The position numbers were made by a program, and so were the translations under genes. This document shows positions 26,593-35,714 of a DNA stretch of 64,000 bases, in pieces; position 1 is the first letter of the stretch, and each line of letters starts with the position of its first letter. The stretch spans positions 29,576 through 93,575 of the forward strand of contig NZ_JAACYI010000016.1 of the NCBI RefSeq assembly GCF_009996735.1, read 5' to 3'. The DNA comes from Cellulomonas sp. APG4. GTDB taxonomy: Bacteria > Actinomycetota > Actinomycetes > Actinomycetales > Cellulomonadaceae. The notes beneath the pieces were generated by a model, which saw only the letters and a list, made by a program, of their open reading frames with translations, had not been told where the DNA came from and made no database searches.

Positions 26593-27411
26593 ATGCGTGC
26601 ACTCGGGCAGGACGACGCCGGGCGGATCGCCGCGGCGCGCGATCTGGTGAAGGTCTACGGCCGGGGCGAGGCGCAGGTGCGCGCGCTCGACGGGCTCAGC
26701 GTGGACCTCGCGCGCGGTGAGCTCACCGCGATCATGGGTCCCTCGGGCTCGGGCAAGTCGACGCTCATGCACTGCATGGCCGGGCTGGACACGCCCACGT
26801 CGGGCACCGTCGTCGTCGACGGCGAGGACGTCGGCCGGATGAACCAGCGCCGCCTCACGCGGCTGCGGCGCACCCGGCTCGGGTTCGTGTTCCAGGCCTT
26901 CAACCTGATCCCGACGCTCACCGCCGAGGAGAACATCACGCTGCCGCTCGACATCGCGCGGACGCCGGTGGACCGCGCGTGGTTCGACACGGTCGTCGAC
27001 GCCGTCGGGCTGCGCGACCGCCTCGACCACCGGCCGAGCGAGCTGTCGGGCGGGCAGCAGCAGCGTGTTGCCTGTGCACGCGCCCTCGTCGCCCGACCCG
27101 CCGTCGTGTTCGCCGACGAGCCGACCGGCAACCTCGACTCGCGCTCGTCGGGTGAGGTGCTGGGGTTCCTGCGCCGCTCGGTCGACGAGCTCGGCCAGTC
27201 GGTGGTGATGGTCACGCACGACCCGACGGCGGCGTCCTACGCGCACCGTGTGCTGTTCCTCGCGGACGGGCGGCTCGTGGGCGAGCTCGAGGAGCCGACG
27301 GCCGAGGGCGTGCTCGACGCGCTGCGCGAGTTGGGTGCGGGGCGTCGGCCCGCGGACGAGCCCACGGCGCACGGCCACGCGGACGGCCGCCACGCCGTCG
27401 TCCGGCCGTGA
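26593..27411 (+). CDS. MacB/LolD-type ABC exporter ATP-binding protein
   Basis: A 272-residue ATPase with Walker A GPSGSGKST near 57, Q-loop FVFQAFNLIPTLTAEEN, signature LSGGQQQRVA and Walker B VVFADEPTGNLDS, all typical of the MacB/LolD/FtsE family that works with FtsX-type permeases. The C-terminal 35 residues form a His/Ala-rich tail. ATG at 26593 follows AGGACGG. Its stop overlaps the GTG of the permease (GTGA), so the two form one transporter. The substrate is unknown; such pairs often export peptides, lipids or antibiotics, or transmit signals. Confidence 0.88.
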   Translation: MRALGQDDAGRIAAARDLVKVYGRGEAQVRALDGLSVDLARGELTAIMGPSGSGKSTLMHCMAGLDTPTSGTVVVDGEDVGRMNQRRLTRLRRTRLGFVFQAFNLIPTLTAEENITLPLDIARTPVDRAWFDTVVDAVGLRDRLDHRPSELSGGQQQRVACARALVARPAVVFADEPTGNLDSRSSGEVLGFLRRSVDELGQSVVMVTHDPTAASYAHRVLFLADGRLVGELEEPTAEGVLDALRELGAGRRPADEPTAHGHADGRHAVVRP

Positions 27412-29975
27412 GGCGCGTCGCGCTGCGGGGGATCCGCAGCCACCTCGGCCGCTTCGCGCTCTCGGTCCTTGCGGTGCTGCTCGGCGTCGCCTTCGTCGCT
27501 GGGACCTTCTCGTTGCGGACGATGATGTCGAGCACGTTCGGCGACCTGGTCGAGACCTCGATGGTGGGCGACGCGTACGTGCGCGGTGGTGAGGCAGTGG
27601 GCTCGGGCGAGCCGACCGGCCCGATGGGCGGCCAGCAGCGCACGCGGATCCCGCTCGACCTGGTCGACGAGCTCGCGGCGGTCGACGGCGTCGAGGCCGC
27701 GATCCCGGACATCACCGGCCCGATCGTGCTCGTGGGGCCCGACGGCACCGCGGTGATGAGCGGGGGCGGCGCCCCGAGCTTCGCGCTCGCGCTGCATCCC
27801 GACGAGCCCGCGGCCTGGGTCGAGGCCGGCCGGGCGCCCGAGGGGCCCGACGAGGTCGCGCTCGAGTCGGCGACCCTCGAGGCCTCGGGGTTCGCGGTCG
27901 GCGACACGACGTCGGTCGTGCTCGGTGACGGGGTGCGTCAGGTCGAGGTGGTCGGCGAGGTGGGCTTCGGAGCGCCCGTGGCCGGCGCGACCATCGTCTT
28001 CCTCGACGTCACGACCGCCACCGAGGCCTACGCCGCCGACGGCACCGTCGCCACGGTCGCGGTGCACGCGGCCGAGGGCCTCGACGAGCAGGAGGTCGTG
28101 CGGCGGGTCGAGCAGGCGCTCGGCGCCGGTGACGTGGTGGACCCGGCCGCCGTGGAGGTGCTCACGGGTGAGGACGTGCGGGCCGAGACCCGCGCGGAGA
28201 TCGAGAGCGCTCTGGGCTTCGTCTCGACGTTCCTGCTGGTCTTCGCCGCGATCGCGTTGTTCGTGGGGGCGTTCATCATCGCGAACACCTTCCAGATGAT
28301 CGTGCGGCAGCGTCAGCGCGAGCTCGCGATGCTGCGCGCCCTCGGCGCCTCGCCCACGCAGGTGCTGGCGTCGATCCTCGGTCAGGCCGCGGTGGTCGGC
28401 GTGCTCGGCTCGGCGCTCGGCGTCGGGGCGGGCGTGGCCCTCGTCGCCGGGCTGCGTGCGCTGTTCGCGTCGATGGGAATGGAGCTCTCGGGCCGCATCC
28501 CGGTGGACGGCTTCACCGTGCTCGTCTCGGTGCTGGTCGGCACCGTCGTGTCCGTCGTGGCCGCTGCCGTACCGGCGCGCCGTGCGGCGCTCACGCCGCC
28601 CGTCGAGGCCATGCGCGAGGAGGTCGTGGTGGCCGACCGCGCGAGCGTGCTGCGCGCGGTCGCGGGCGGTCTGCTCGTGGTGGCCGGCGCGTCGGCCGTG
28701 CTCGTGGCTGCCTTCGCGCCCGCGGGGCTCGCCGTGGACGAGCCCGGTCCGCTGCTCGGAGCAGGTGCGGGTGCCGTGGTGATCGGCCTGCTGCTGCTCG
28801 CGCCGACGCTCGTGCCACCCGCGCTCGCGGTGCTGGCCGCTCCGGCTGTCGCGGCGCTGCGGCCGCTCGGGGGCCTCGCGCGGGGCAACGTGACGCGCAA
28901 CCCGCGACGCACCGCGAGCACGTCGGGGGCCCTCATGATCGGGATGGCCCTGGTGGGTGCCGCGGCCGTCATCGCCGCGTCGACCCAGGCCTCGACGCGC
29001 ACCATCGTCGAGGAGGAGGCCACCGCGGACTTCCTGCTGCAGTCGGCCACGCTCGCGGTCCCCGACGAGCTCGTGGCCCAGGTCGCCGCGATCGACGGCG
29101 TCGAACGGGCCGACGCGCTGCGCGTGGGCTCCGTGACCGCGGACGGCGAGGGCGTGAGCGCCATCGGCGTCCCCGCGGGTCTCTTCGGCGCGTCGCTCGA
29201 GGTCGAGGTGGTCGACGGCGACCTCGCGAGCCTCGCCGACGGCCGCGCCGCGGTCCAGCGGCAGGCTGCCGAGGACAACGACTGGGCGGTGGGGGACGCG
29301 CTGACGGTCACCGGTGCGCTCGGGGAGCGCGACGTCGTCGTGGGGGCGGTCATCGACTCGCGCGCCGTCGGTGTGCCGCTCGTGCTGCCGCAGGACTCGT
29401 TCGCCGAGCTGGTGCCCGCGGCCGAGGGCGCCGTGCAGACGCTGTTCGTGGTGGCGCAGGACGGCGTCGCGGCGTCCGGGCTGCGTGACGCGCTCACCGA
29501 CGTGGCCGCACCGTACGTGGTGGTGTCCGTGATGGACCGCGAGGAGTTCGCGGACGAGCTCGCTGCCCAGGTGGACCAGATCCTCGTGATCCTCTACGCG
29601 CTCCTGGGGCTGTCGATCGTGATCGCGGTGCTCGGGATCGTCAACACGCTCGCCCTGTCCATCGCCGAGCGCACGAGGGAGATCGGGCTGCTGCGCGCCG
29701 TCGGGCTGGGCAGGCTCCAGCTCGCGACGGTCGTGACGATCGAGTCGGTGCTCACGGCGGTGCTCGGCACGGTGCTGGGCGTCGCCGTGGGTGCGGGGCT
29801 CGCGGCCACGCTGCCGTCGGTCTACGAGGACGAAGGGCTGAGCACGCTGGTGGTCCCGTGGTCGCAGCTGGGCGTGGTGCTCGCGCTCGCGGTCGTGGTC
29901 GGCGTGCTGGCGGCGGTGTGGCCCGCGATCAGGGCCGCGCGCATGGACGTGCTCGACGCCGTCTCCTACGAGTGA
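27408..29975 (+). CDS. FtsX-type ABC exporter permease
   Basis: An 855-residue membrane protein with two FtsX cores. Transmembrane segments lie at about 15-38, 275-305, 335-360, 390-410, 430-460, 480-505 and three more near the C-terminus (about 725-840). Two large extracellular MacB-PCD-like domains occupy about 45-265 and 530-715. The motifs QRQRELAMLRALGASPTQV and ERTREIGLLRAVGLGRLQ mark the paired coupling helices. The GTG start is coupled to the ATPase gene. No two-component system is adjacent. Confidence 0.88.
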   Translation: MRRVALRGIRSHLGRFALSVLAVLLGVAFVAGTFSLRTMMSSTFGDLVETSMVGDAYVRGGEAVGSGEPTGPMGGQQRTRIPLDLVDELAAVDGVEAAIPDITGPIVLVGPDGTAVMSGGGAPSFALALHPDEPAAWVEAGRAPEGPDEVALESATLEASGFAVGDTTSVVLGDGVRQVEVVGEVGFGAPVAGATIVFLDVTTATEAYAADGTVATVAVHAAEGLDEQEVVRRVEQALGAGDVVDPAAVEVLTGEDVRAETRAEIESALGFVSTFLLVFAAIALFVGAFIIANTFQMIVRQRQRELAMLRALGASPTQVLASILGQAAVVGVLGSALGVGAGVALVAGLRALFASMGMELSGRIPVDGFTVLVSVLVGTVVSVVAAAVPARRAALTPPVEAMREEVVVADRASVLRAVAGGLLVVAGASAVLVAAFAPAGLAVDEPGPLLGAGAGAVVIGLLLLAPTLVPPALAVLAAPAVAALRPLGGLARGNVTRNPRRTASTSGALMIGMALVGAAAVIAASTQASTRTIVEEEATADFLLQSATLAVPDELVAQVAAIDGVERADALRVGSVTADGEGVSAIGVPAGLFGASLEVEVVDGDLASLADGRAAVQRQAAEDNDWAVGDALTVTGALGERDVVVGAVIDSRAVGVPLVLPQDSFAELVPAAEGAVQTLFVVAQDGVAASGLRDALTDVAAPYVVVSVMDREEFADELAAQVDQILVILYALLGLSIVIAVLGIVNTLALSIAERTREIGLLRAVGLGRLQLATVVTIESVLTAVLGTVLGVAVGAGLAATLPSVYEDEGLSTLVVPWSQLGVVLALAVVVGVLAAVWPAIRAARMDVLDAVSYE

Positions 29976-30028
29976 GGCCGAGCCCGGGAGCGCGTGAGCA
30001 CGAGGTGAGCCGCGTGGGCGGGCGCGCG

Positions 30029-30034
30029 TAGGGT
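30029..30034 (+). promoter_or_regulatory. -10 box of the F420 oxidoreductase-cofE operon
   Basis: TAGGGT about 47 bases before the ATG at 30081; GGAGGAG follows as ribosome-binding site. Confidence 0.4.
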
Positions 30035-30080
30035 CGCCCGTGACGGGCAGCGCGCCCGTCGACGACGCCTGGAGGAGCGC

Positions 30081-31085
30081 ATGGCACAGGGTCTGACCGT
30101 CGGCTACGCGGCGATGCTCGAGCAGTTCCATCCCACCGAGGTGGTCGAGCTGTCCGCGCTCGCCGAGCAGCACGGCTTCAGCGGTGTCATGGCCGCGGAC
30201 CACTTCCAGCCGTGGGTGCCGCAGCAGGGCCAGAGCGCGTTCGTCTGGAACGTCCTGGCGGCGCTGGGCGAGCGCACCCGCGGCGACCTGGGCCCCGGGG
30301 TCACGGCGCCCACGTTCCGGTGGCACCCGGCGATGGTCGCGCAGGCGTCGGCGACGCTCGCCGCCATGTACCCCGGGCGGCACTGGCTCGGCCTGGGCTC
30401 GGGCGAGGCGCTCAACGAGCACGTCGTCGCGGGCTACTGGCCCGAGGCGCCGGAGCGGATCAACCGGATGTTCGAGGCCATCGAGATCATCACCAAGCTC
30501 TTCCGCTCGGGGATCGACGGCAAGGACGTCAAGCACAGCGGGACCTTCTACAAGCTCGAGTCCACGCGGCTGTGGACGATGCCCGAGGTCCCGCCCGAGA
30601 TCCTCGTCGCGACGGCTGGCCCGGTGACGGCCCGGCGCACCGGACGGCACGCCGACGGGATCATCACCGTGGGCGCCCCGCTCGAGAAGATCTCGGGCCT
30701 GTTCGACAGGTTCGCCGCCGGCGCGCGTGAAGCCGGCAAGGACCCGGACACCATGCCGAAGGTGCTCCAGGTGCACCTCTCGTGGGCCGAGACCGACGAG
30801 CAGGCGCTCGCGAACGCGATGACCGAGTGGCCCAACGGCGGCATGAAGTTCCCCAAGGCCGACATCCGCTCGCCGCACGACTTCGAGCAGATGGCCAAGC
30901 TCGTGCGGCCCGAGGACTTCGAGGGCCGCATGGTGATCTCGGCGGACCCGGACGTGCACCGCGCGGCCCTGCAGAAGTACGTCGACCTGGGCTTCGACCG
31001 CATCTACCTGCACAACGTCGGCCGTAACCAGCGCGAGTGGATCGAGGTCTTCGGCCGCGACGTGCTCCCGAAGCTCGTGCGGTGA
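30081..31085 (+). CDS. F420-dependent LLM-class oxidoreductase (G6PDH-like)
   Basis: A 334-residue TIM-barrel enzyme of the F420-dependent glucose-6-phosphate dehydrogenase-like subfamily (TIGR03557 type). Typical segments are [13 protein letters not shown] (about 34-46), [20 protein letters not shown] and [13 protein letters not shown]. These enzymes reduce F420 with an unknown donor or use F420H2 for reduction. The last codons overlap the cofE start (GTGA), linking it directly to coenzyme F420 maturation. GGAGGAG precedes the ATG. Confidence 0.88.
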   Translation: MAQGLTVGYAAMLEQFHPTEVVELSALAEQHGFSGVMAADHFQPWVPQQGQSAFVWNVLAALGERTRGDLGPGVTAPTFRWHPAMVAQASATLAAMYPGRHWLGLGSGEALNEHVVAGYWPEAPERINRMFEAIEIITKLFRSGIDGKDVKHSGTFYKLESTRLWTMPEVPPEILVATAGPVTARRTGRHADGIITVGAPLEKISGLFDRFAAGAREAGKDPDTMPKVLQVHLSWAETDEQALANAMTEWPNGGMKFPKADIRSPHDFEQMAKLVRPEDFEGRMVISADPDVHRAALQKYVDLGFDRIYLHNVGRNQREWIEVFGRDVLPKLVR

Positions 31086-31864
31086 CGCGTCGCCTCCAGG
31101 TGTGGGCGCCCGACGGCGTCCCCGAGGTCAGGCCCGGGGACGACCTGACGGCTCTCGTCGGGGACGCGCTCGTACGCGACGGGGGCGTGCGTGACGGCGA
31201 CGTCGTCGTCGTGACCTCGAAGGTCGTCTCCAAGGCCGAGGGGCGCGTGGTCGCGGCCGCCGACCGCGAGCAGGCGATCACCGACCAGACGGTGCGCGTG
31301 GTCGCGCGCCGCGAGCGTCCCGACGGCCCGCCCTTGCGCATCGTCGAGAACCCGCTGGGCCTCGTGATGGCCGCCGCCGGGGTCGACGCGAGCAACACGC
31401 CCGAGGGGACGGTCCTGCTGCTCCCAGAGGATCCGGACGCGAGCGCGCGCCGTCTGCGCGCCGGGCTGCGGGCACGGCTCGGTGTCGACGTCGCGGTGGT
31501 CGTCACGGACACGGTGGGGCGGCCGTGGCGCGAGGGCCTCACGGACATCGCGATCGGTGCCGCAGGGCTCACCGTCCTCGAGGACCTGCGCGGCTCGGTC
31601 GACACGCACGGCCGCAGCCTGGTGGTGACCACCACGGCGATCGCGGACGAGGTCGCAGCCGCGAGCGAGCTGGTGCGCGGCAAGACGGAGGGCCGGCCGG
31701 TCGCCGTCGTGCGCGGCCTCGCCGAGCACGTGACGCCCGACGACGGCCCCGGCGCCCGCGCTCTCGTGCGTGCCGCGGAGCACGACCTCTTCCGCGAGGG
31801 CTCCACGGAGGCCTACCTCCGCGGCCACGCCGACGCCGAGGCCCGCCGCCCGCCGACCCCCTGA
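31082..31864 (+). CDS. cofE: Coenzyme F420-0:L-glutamate ligase
   Basis: A 260-residue CofE-type ligase that adds glutamates to F420-0. Key segments are [12 protein letters not shown] (about 41-52), the metal/GTP-site [17 protein letters not shown] and [21 protein letters not shown]. It lacks the C-terminal nitroreductase-like domain fused in mycobacterial FbiB. It is translationally coupled to the F420-dependent oxidoreductase. No genes for making F420-0 itself (cofC, cofD, cofG/H) are in the window, but an F420-0-type importer lies 0.7 kb away. Confidence 0.92.
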   Translation: MTRRLQVWAPDGVPEVRPGDDLTALVGDALVRDGGVRDGDVVVVTSKVVSKAEGRVVAAADREQAITDQTVRVVARRERPDGPPLRIVENPLGLVMAAAGVDASNTPEGTVLLLPEDPDASARRLRAGLRARLGVDVAVVVTDTVGRPWREGLTDIAIGAAGLTVLEDLRGSVDTHGRSLVVTTTAIADEVAAASELVRGKTEGRPVAVVRGLAEHVTPDDGPGARALVRAAEHDLFREGSTEAYLRGHADAEARRPPTP

Positions 31865-31874
31865 GCCCCTGGGA

Positions 31875-32453
31875 TCAGGCGCGGGCGCCCTTGGCCGCGG
31901 CCTTGGCGGCCTTCTTGGTCGCGCGGACCTCGAGGAGCGAGGCCTCGTCGGTGACGTCGGCGATCGAGCGACGCGCCTGGGGCTCGCCGTAGGCTCCCGC
32001 CACCTCGCGCCAGCCCTCGGGCTGCACACCGCGCTGCTTGCCGAGCAGGGCCAGGAAGATCCGGGCCTTCTGCTCGCCGAAGCCGGGCAGTGCGCGCAGG
32101 CGGCGCAGCACCTCGCGGGCGTCCGGCTGGCCGCGTGTCCACAGCGCCGTCACGTCGCCGTCGTACTCGTCTGCGACGGCCCGCGCGACGGCCTGGATGC
32201 GGCCGGCCATCGAGCCCGGGTAGCGGTGCACGGCCGGCGGCACGGCGCAGAGCCGCGCGAACTCCTCGGGATCGGCGGCGGCGACGGTGGCCGGGTCGAG
32301 CGAGCCGAGGCGCTCACGCACCTTGAGAGGACCGGCGAACGCGCTCTCCATCGGGAACTGCTGGTCGAGCAGCATCCCGAGCAGCAGGGCGAACGGGTCC
32401 GTGTCGAGCAGCGTGTCCGCCGCGTCGTCGCCGGTGAGCCAGAGCGGTGCCAT
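31875..32453 (-). CDS. HhH-GPD-type base excision repair protein
   Basis: A 192-residue protein with an HhH-GPD fold: LLGMLLDQQFPMESAFAGP (about 23-41), the helix-hairpin-helix LRALPGFGEQKARIFLALL and a Lys/Ala-rich tail (KKAAKAAAKG) that may bind DNA. The family is annotated as a putative DNA glycosylase; no iron-sulfur cysteines are present. The ATG at 32453 was chosen because CACGAT ends six bases before it on the minus strand (leaderless pattern) and homologues start near APLWLTGD; an ATG at 32489 would add 12 residues. It lies between cofE and the F420-0-type transporter but shows no functional link. Confidence 0.78.
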   Translation of the reverse strand: MAPLWLTGDDAADTLLDTDPFALLLGMLLDQQFPMESAFAGPLKVRERLGSLDPATVAAADPEEFARLCAVPPAVHRYPGSMAGRIQAVARAVADEYDGDVTALWTRGQPDAREVLRRLRALPGFGEQKARIFLALLGKQRGVQPEGWREVAGAYGEPQARRSIADVTDEASLLEVRATKKAAKAAAKGARA

Positions 32454-32522
32454 GGGCCCATCGTGCACCACCACGACGGGCGCCGACACGACGCAGCTGT
32501 CGAGACGCCTACCGGGGCGGTC

Positions 32523-33299
32523 TCAGGAGCGCGGCGCGAAGGTGAGCACGGGGCGGCCGGTCTCGGGGTGCTCGAGGACGAGGCAGCGCACGCCGTAGAC
32601 CGGCTCGACCACCTCGGGCCGCAGCACCTCCGCGACGTCTCCGGCCGCCACCACGCGACCGCCGTGCAGCAGCACGACGTGGTCGCAGGCGGCCGCCGCG
32701 AGGTTGAGGTCGTGCAGGGCCGCGAGCACCGTGACCCCGCGCCGGGTGAGGTCGGTCAGCACCGCGAGCGTGTCGAGCTGTGCGTGCACGTCGAGGTGGT
32801 TCGTGGGCTCGTCGAGGAGCAGCAGCCGTGGCTCCTGCGCGAGAGCACGCGCGAGGTGCACCCGTTGGCGCTCGCCACCCGAGAGCGTCGTGAGGGGTCG
32901 CTCGGCGAAGTGCGCGACCCCGGCCTCGGTGAGCGCGGCGTCGACGACGTCGGCGTCGCGCGGCCCCGGCCCGCCCCAGCGCGACCCGTGCGGGGTGCGG
33001 CCGAGCGCGACGGCGTCGTGCACGGTGAGGGGCGCGTGCGTGCTCGCCTCCTGCTCGACGAGCGCGACCACGCGTGCGCGGTCACGCCGCCGCAGCGCGA
33101 GCAGGTCGTCAGCGTCGAGGATCACACGACCGTGCTCGGGCTCGAGCACGCCCGCCACGAGGCGCAGCAGGGTCGACTTCCCCGCACCGTTGGGACCGAG
33201 CACGCCCGTGAGGGCGCCCGTGGGCGGGGTGCAGTCGACGCCGTCGACGATCAACCGTCCGTCGACGCCCCAGGCGAGCCGGTCGAGTCGCAGGCTCAT
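32523..33299 (-). CDS. Putative F420-0 ABC transporter ATP-binding protein (FecE-like)
   Basis: A 258-residue ATPase of the iron/B12 (FecE/BtuD) class: Walker A GPNGAGKST, VEQEASTHAPLTVHDAVALGR, signature LSGGERQRVHLARAL, Walker B LLLLDEPTNHLDV. It resembles the TIGR03873-type component proposed to import F420-0 in actinobacteria that keep cofE but lack F420-0 synthesis. Start ATGA overlaps the permease stop. Ferric-siderophore or cobalamin uptake is the alternative; the cofE neighbourhood favours F420-0. Confidence 0.78.
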   Translation of the reverse strand: MSLRLDRLAWGVDGRLIVDGVDCTPPTGALTGVLGPNGAGKSTLLRLVAGVLEPEHGRVILDADDLLALRRRDRARVVALVEQEASTHAPLTVHDAVALGRTPHGSRWGGPGPRDADVVDAALTEAGVAHFAERPLTTLSGGERQRVHLARALAQEPRLLLLDEPTNHLDVHAQLDTLAVLTDLTRRGVTVLAALHDLNLAAAACDHVVLLHGGRVVAAGDVAEVLRPEVVEPVYGVRCLVLEHPETGRPVLTFAPRS

Positions 33300-34438
33300 G
33301 CGAGGTCCCCGCTGCGGCGGCGGCGCTGCCACAGCAGGAGCGCGAACACGGGTGCGCCGAGGAACGCCGTGACGATGCCGACGGGCAGCTCGCGCGGCTC
33401 GAACGCGGTGCGCGCCGCGGTGTCGGCCCACACGAGAAAGGTCGCGCCGACGAGCGCGACGACCGGGAGGAGCCTGCGGTGCCCGGCTCCCACGAGCAGA
33501 CGCACGGCGTGCGGGAGGATCAGCCCGACGAAGCCGATCGAGCCGCTGACCGCCACCAGGGCCCCGGTGAGCAGGGCGACGACGGTCAGCAACGTCCAGC
33601 GCGTGCGGGCCACGTGCACACCGAGCGCGCTCGCGGCGGTGTCGCCGAACGCGAACGCGTCGAGCGTGCGCCCGGATGCGGCGAGCCCGGTGCCGAGCAC
33701 CAGGACGCCACCGCCGGCGATCGCGACGGCGTCCCAGCCGGCACCCGCGAGCGAGCCCATGAGCCAGGCGAGGATCTCGCGGTAGGAGTCGCCCGTGGCC
33801 GACCAGAAGATGACGAACGACGTCGCCGCGGCGCACAGCTGTGCGACGGCCAGCCCCGCGAGGACCATGCGCGCGGGCGTGAGCGTGCCGAGCGACCCGG
33901 CGAGCGCCAGCGCGGCGGCCAGCGCGAGCACCGCCCCGACGAAGGCCGCCACGGGAAGCAGCACGGCGACGCCGAGCACGAGCACCGCGACCGCGCCGAG
34001 CGAGGCGCCCGAGGACAGGCCGAGCAGGTAGGGGTCAGCGAGCGGGTTGCGGGTCAGGCTCTGCATCACGGCTCCCGCGATCGCGAGCCCGGCGCCGACG
34101 GCCGCCGCGGTGAGCACGCGCGGCAAGCGCAGCTCCCACACGATCCCGTCGCGCAGCGCGCCGAGCGTGGGCTCGGGCCCGGTCGGGCCGCTCAGGAGTC
34201 CGCCGACGTGGTGGCCGACCGACCGCGCGACGTCGCCGGGGGACAGGTCCGCCGGGCCCACCGCGACGGCGACGAGCACCGACACCACGAGCGCTGCCGC
34301 CGCGAGCACGACGGCGACCCACGTGGGCACACGCCCGCGGCCGGTCGGTCGCGGGCCGTGGCTCGGCGCGTGCGGCCCCGTCCCGCGTGGGGCCGTCGAC
34401 CGCGCGGCGTGGGGCGTCGAGGTACGGGTGGTGGTCAT
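33296..34438 (-). CDS. Putative F420-0 ABC transporter permease (FecCD family)
   Basis: A 380-residue FecCD-type permease with a 38-residue Pro/Thr-rich N-terminus and about ten transmembrane segments. Conserved FecCD motifs are visible: LRLPRVLTAAAVGAGLAIAG, the SLTRNPLADPYLLGLSSGAS segment, and GSIGFVGLILPHAVRLLVG. It is coupled by ATGA overlaps to the binding protein gene before it and the ATPase gene after it. Confidence 0.8.
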   Translation of the reverse strand: MTTTRTSTPHAARSTAPRGTGPHAPSHGPRPTGRGRVPTWVAVVLAAAALVVSVLVAVAVGPADLSPGDVARSVGHHVGGLLSGPTGPEPTLGALRDGIVWELRLPRVLTAAAVGAGLAIAGAVMQSLTRNPLADPYLLGLSSGASLGAVAVLVLGVAVLLPVAAFVGAVLALAAALALAGSLGTLTPARMVLAGLAVAQLCAAATSFVIFWSATGDSYREILAWLMGSLAGAGWDAVAIAGGGVLVLGTGLAASGRTLDAFAFGDTAASALGVHVARTRWTLLTVVALLTGALVAVSGSIGFVGLILPHAVRLLVGAGHRRLLPVVALVGATFLVWADTAARTAFEPRELPVGIVTAFLGAPVFALLLWQRRRRSGDLA

Positions 34439-35508
34439 CCGACCTCGAGCACGGCGAGCTGGTCGGCGAGGTCGGCGGCGGCGGCGGCGTTGCGCACCCC
34501 CGCCTCGGTCGCGGGGAACGGGACCACGAGGTAGCGCTCGGCCCGCACGGCCGACAGCTCGGCGGTCGCCGGGCTGGTCGCCAGGAGCTCGCGCTTGGCC
34601 TCGGCGGAGTTCCAGGCCGAGTCCACGAGCACGATCACGTCGGGGTCGTCCTCGGCCACCTGCTCCCAGCTGAAGGGCGTCCAGGTGTCCTCGACACCCG
34701 CGGCGATGTTCTCGAGCCCGACGGCGTCCATCAGCATCTGCGGCGCGCCGATCCCGGCGCCGACGTAGGGGACGTCGGTGCCGGACGAGTACCAGAGCGC
34801 CGTGAGGCCGCGTCCGTCCGGTTCGATCCCATCGAGCACCTCCTGCTGCTGGGTGACGAGCCGCTCCGCCGCCTCGGGGACGCCGAGCAGTGCACCTGCC
34901 TCCCGGATCTCGGCCGCGACCTCGTCGAACGTGAGCCGCTCGGGCCGGTGGGCAGGGTCCTTGCAGGCGGACGGCGACACGTACGTCGCGACGCCGAGAC
35001 CCGCGAGCGTGGCACGGTCCCCGCCCGCCTCGGCGGTGAGGTTCGACTCCCAGCCGGCGTAGACGAGGTCGGGCTCGGTCTCGAGCACCACCTCGGCCGA
35101 CGGGACCTTCTCGGAGAGGAGCGGCGGCTCGGTCCCGCCGTCGAGCAGCTCGGCGGGCACGGGCGCGTCCGGGAAGGCGTGGCCCACGAGGCGGTCGCCC
35201 GCGCCGAGGGCGAGCACCATCTCGGTCGCGCTCGACTTGATCGTCACCACCCGCTCGGGGGCGGCCTCGAGCTCGACGGGCACACCGCAGTTCTCGAGGT
35301 CCAGCGGGAAGCCGCTCGCGGCGGGGGAGGCCGCCTCAGTCGCTCCGCCGGTGCCGTCGGTCTCGTCGGGAGCGGTGGCCCCGCACGCCGCCAGGCCGAG
35401 CGCCGAGCTGAGCGCGAGGCCCGTGGCGAGCGCGACCGTGCGCCCGCGTCGAGGGATCCGGACGCGCACCTGAGCGGGGCGGAGGGTGGTCGGACGGGCT
35501 GCGGGCAC
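34435..35508 (-). CDS. Putative F420-0 ABC transporter substrate-binding lipoprotein
   Basis: A 357-residue lipoprotein: Arg-rich start, hydrophobic segment and lipobox LAAC with Cys42. The mature part is a class III (BtuF/FepB-like) helical-backbone binding fold (ERVVTIKSSATEMVLALGAGDRLVGH split around residues 85-110; DPDVIVLVDSAW). It matches the TIGR03868 type predicted to bind F420-0. GTG at 35508 follows GGGAG. The upstream gap (35509-35714) has a minus-strand TACGCT -10 (complement of 35621-35626) and a 7-bp inverted repeat at 35588-35608. Confidence 0.78.
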   Translation of the reverse strand: MPAARPTTLRPAQVRVRIPRRGRTVALATGLALSSALGLAACGATAPDETDGTGGATEAASPAASGFPLDLENCGVPVELEAAPERVVTIKSSATEMVLALGAGDRLVGHAFPDAPVPAELLDGGTEPPLLSEKVPSAEVVLETEPDLVYAGWESNLTAEAGGDRATLAGLGVATYVSPSACKDPAHRPERLTFDEVAAEIREAGALLGVPEAAERLVTQQQEVLDGIEPDGRGLTALWYSSGTDVPYVGAGIGAPQMLMDAVGLENIAAGVEDTWTPFSWEQVAEDDPDVIVLVDSAWNSAEAKRELLATSPATAELSAVRAERYLVVPFPATEAGVRNAAAAADLADQLAVLEVG

Positions 35509-35677
35509 GTGGGCTCCCGGGACGACGGAGAGGGGGAGGTCGGCCCAGCTGCCGACGGCGGACCACGGCCCACGTGCGAGCCGCGCTCCGGGCCAAGGGG
35601 TGGCCCGGGATCCGCCGTCGAGCGTACTGCGCGGGTCCGACGCGTCGCACCGCGGCCCCGAGGAGGCGCATGCGCAC

Positions 35678-35683
35678 TAGGGT
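35678..35683 (+). promoter_or_regulatory. -10 box of the SDR gene
   Basis: TAGGGT 31 bases before the ATG at 35715, followed by a GGGAGG ribosome-binding site. Confidence 0.4.
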
Positions 35684-35714
35684 GGGGCGCCGTCGTCGAG
35701 GCCCGGGAGGACCC

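Noticed and set aside
27237..31013. 1258-codon open frame on the minus strand opposite the FtsX permease and F420 oxidoreductase genes
   Set aside because: Its protein is His/Arg/Gly-rich low-complexity sequence, and the plus-strand genes have clear domains; it is a product of the GC-rich codon bias.
32454..32489. Longer start for the HhH-GPD protein at 32489
   Set aside because: The extra 12 residues overlap the apparent leaderless -10 box (CACGAT) and are not part of the expected family N-terminus.
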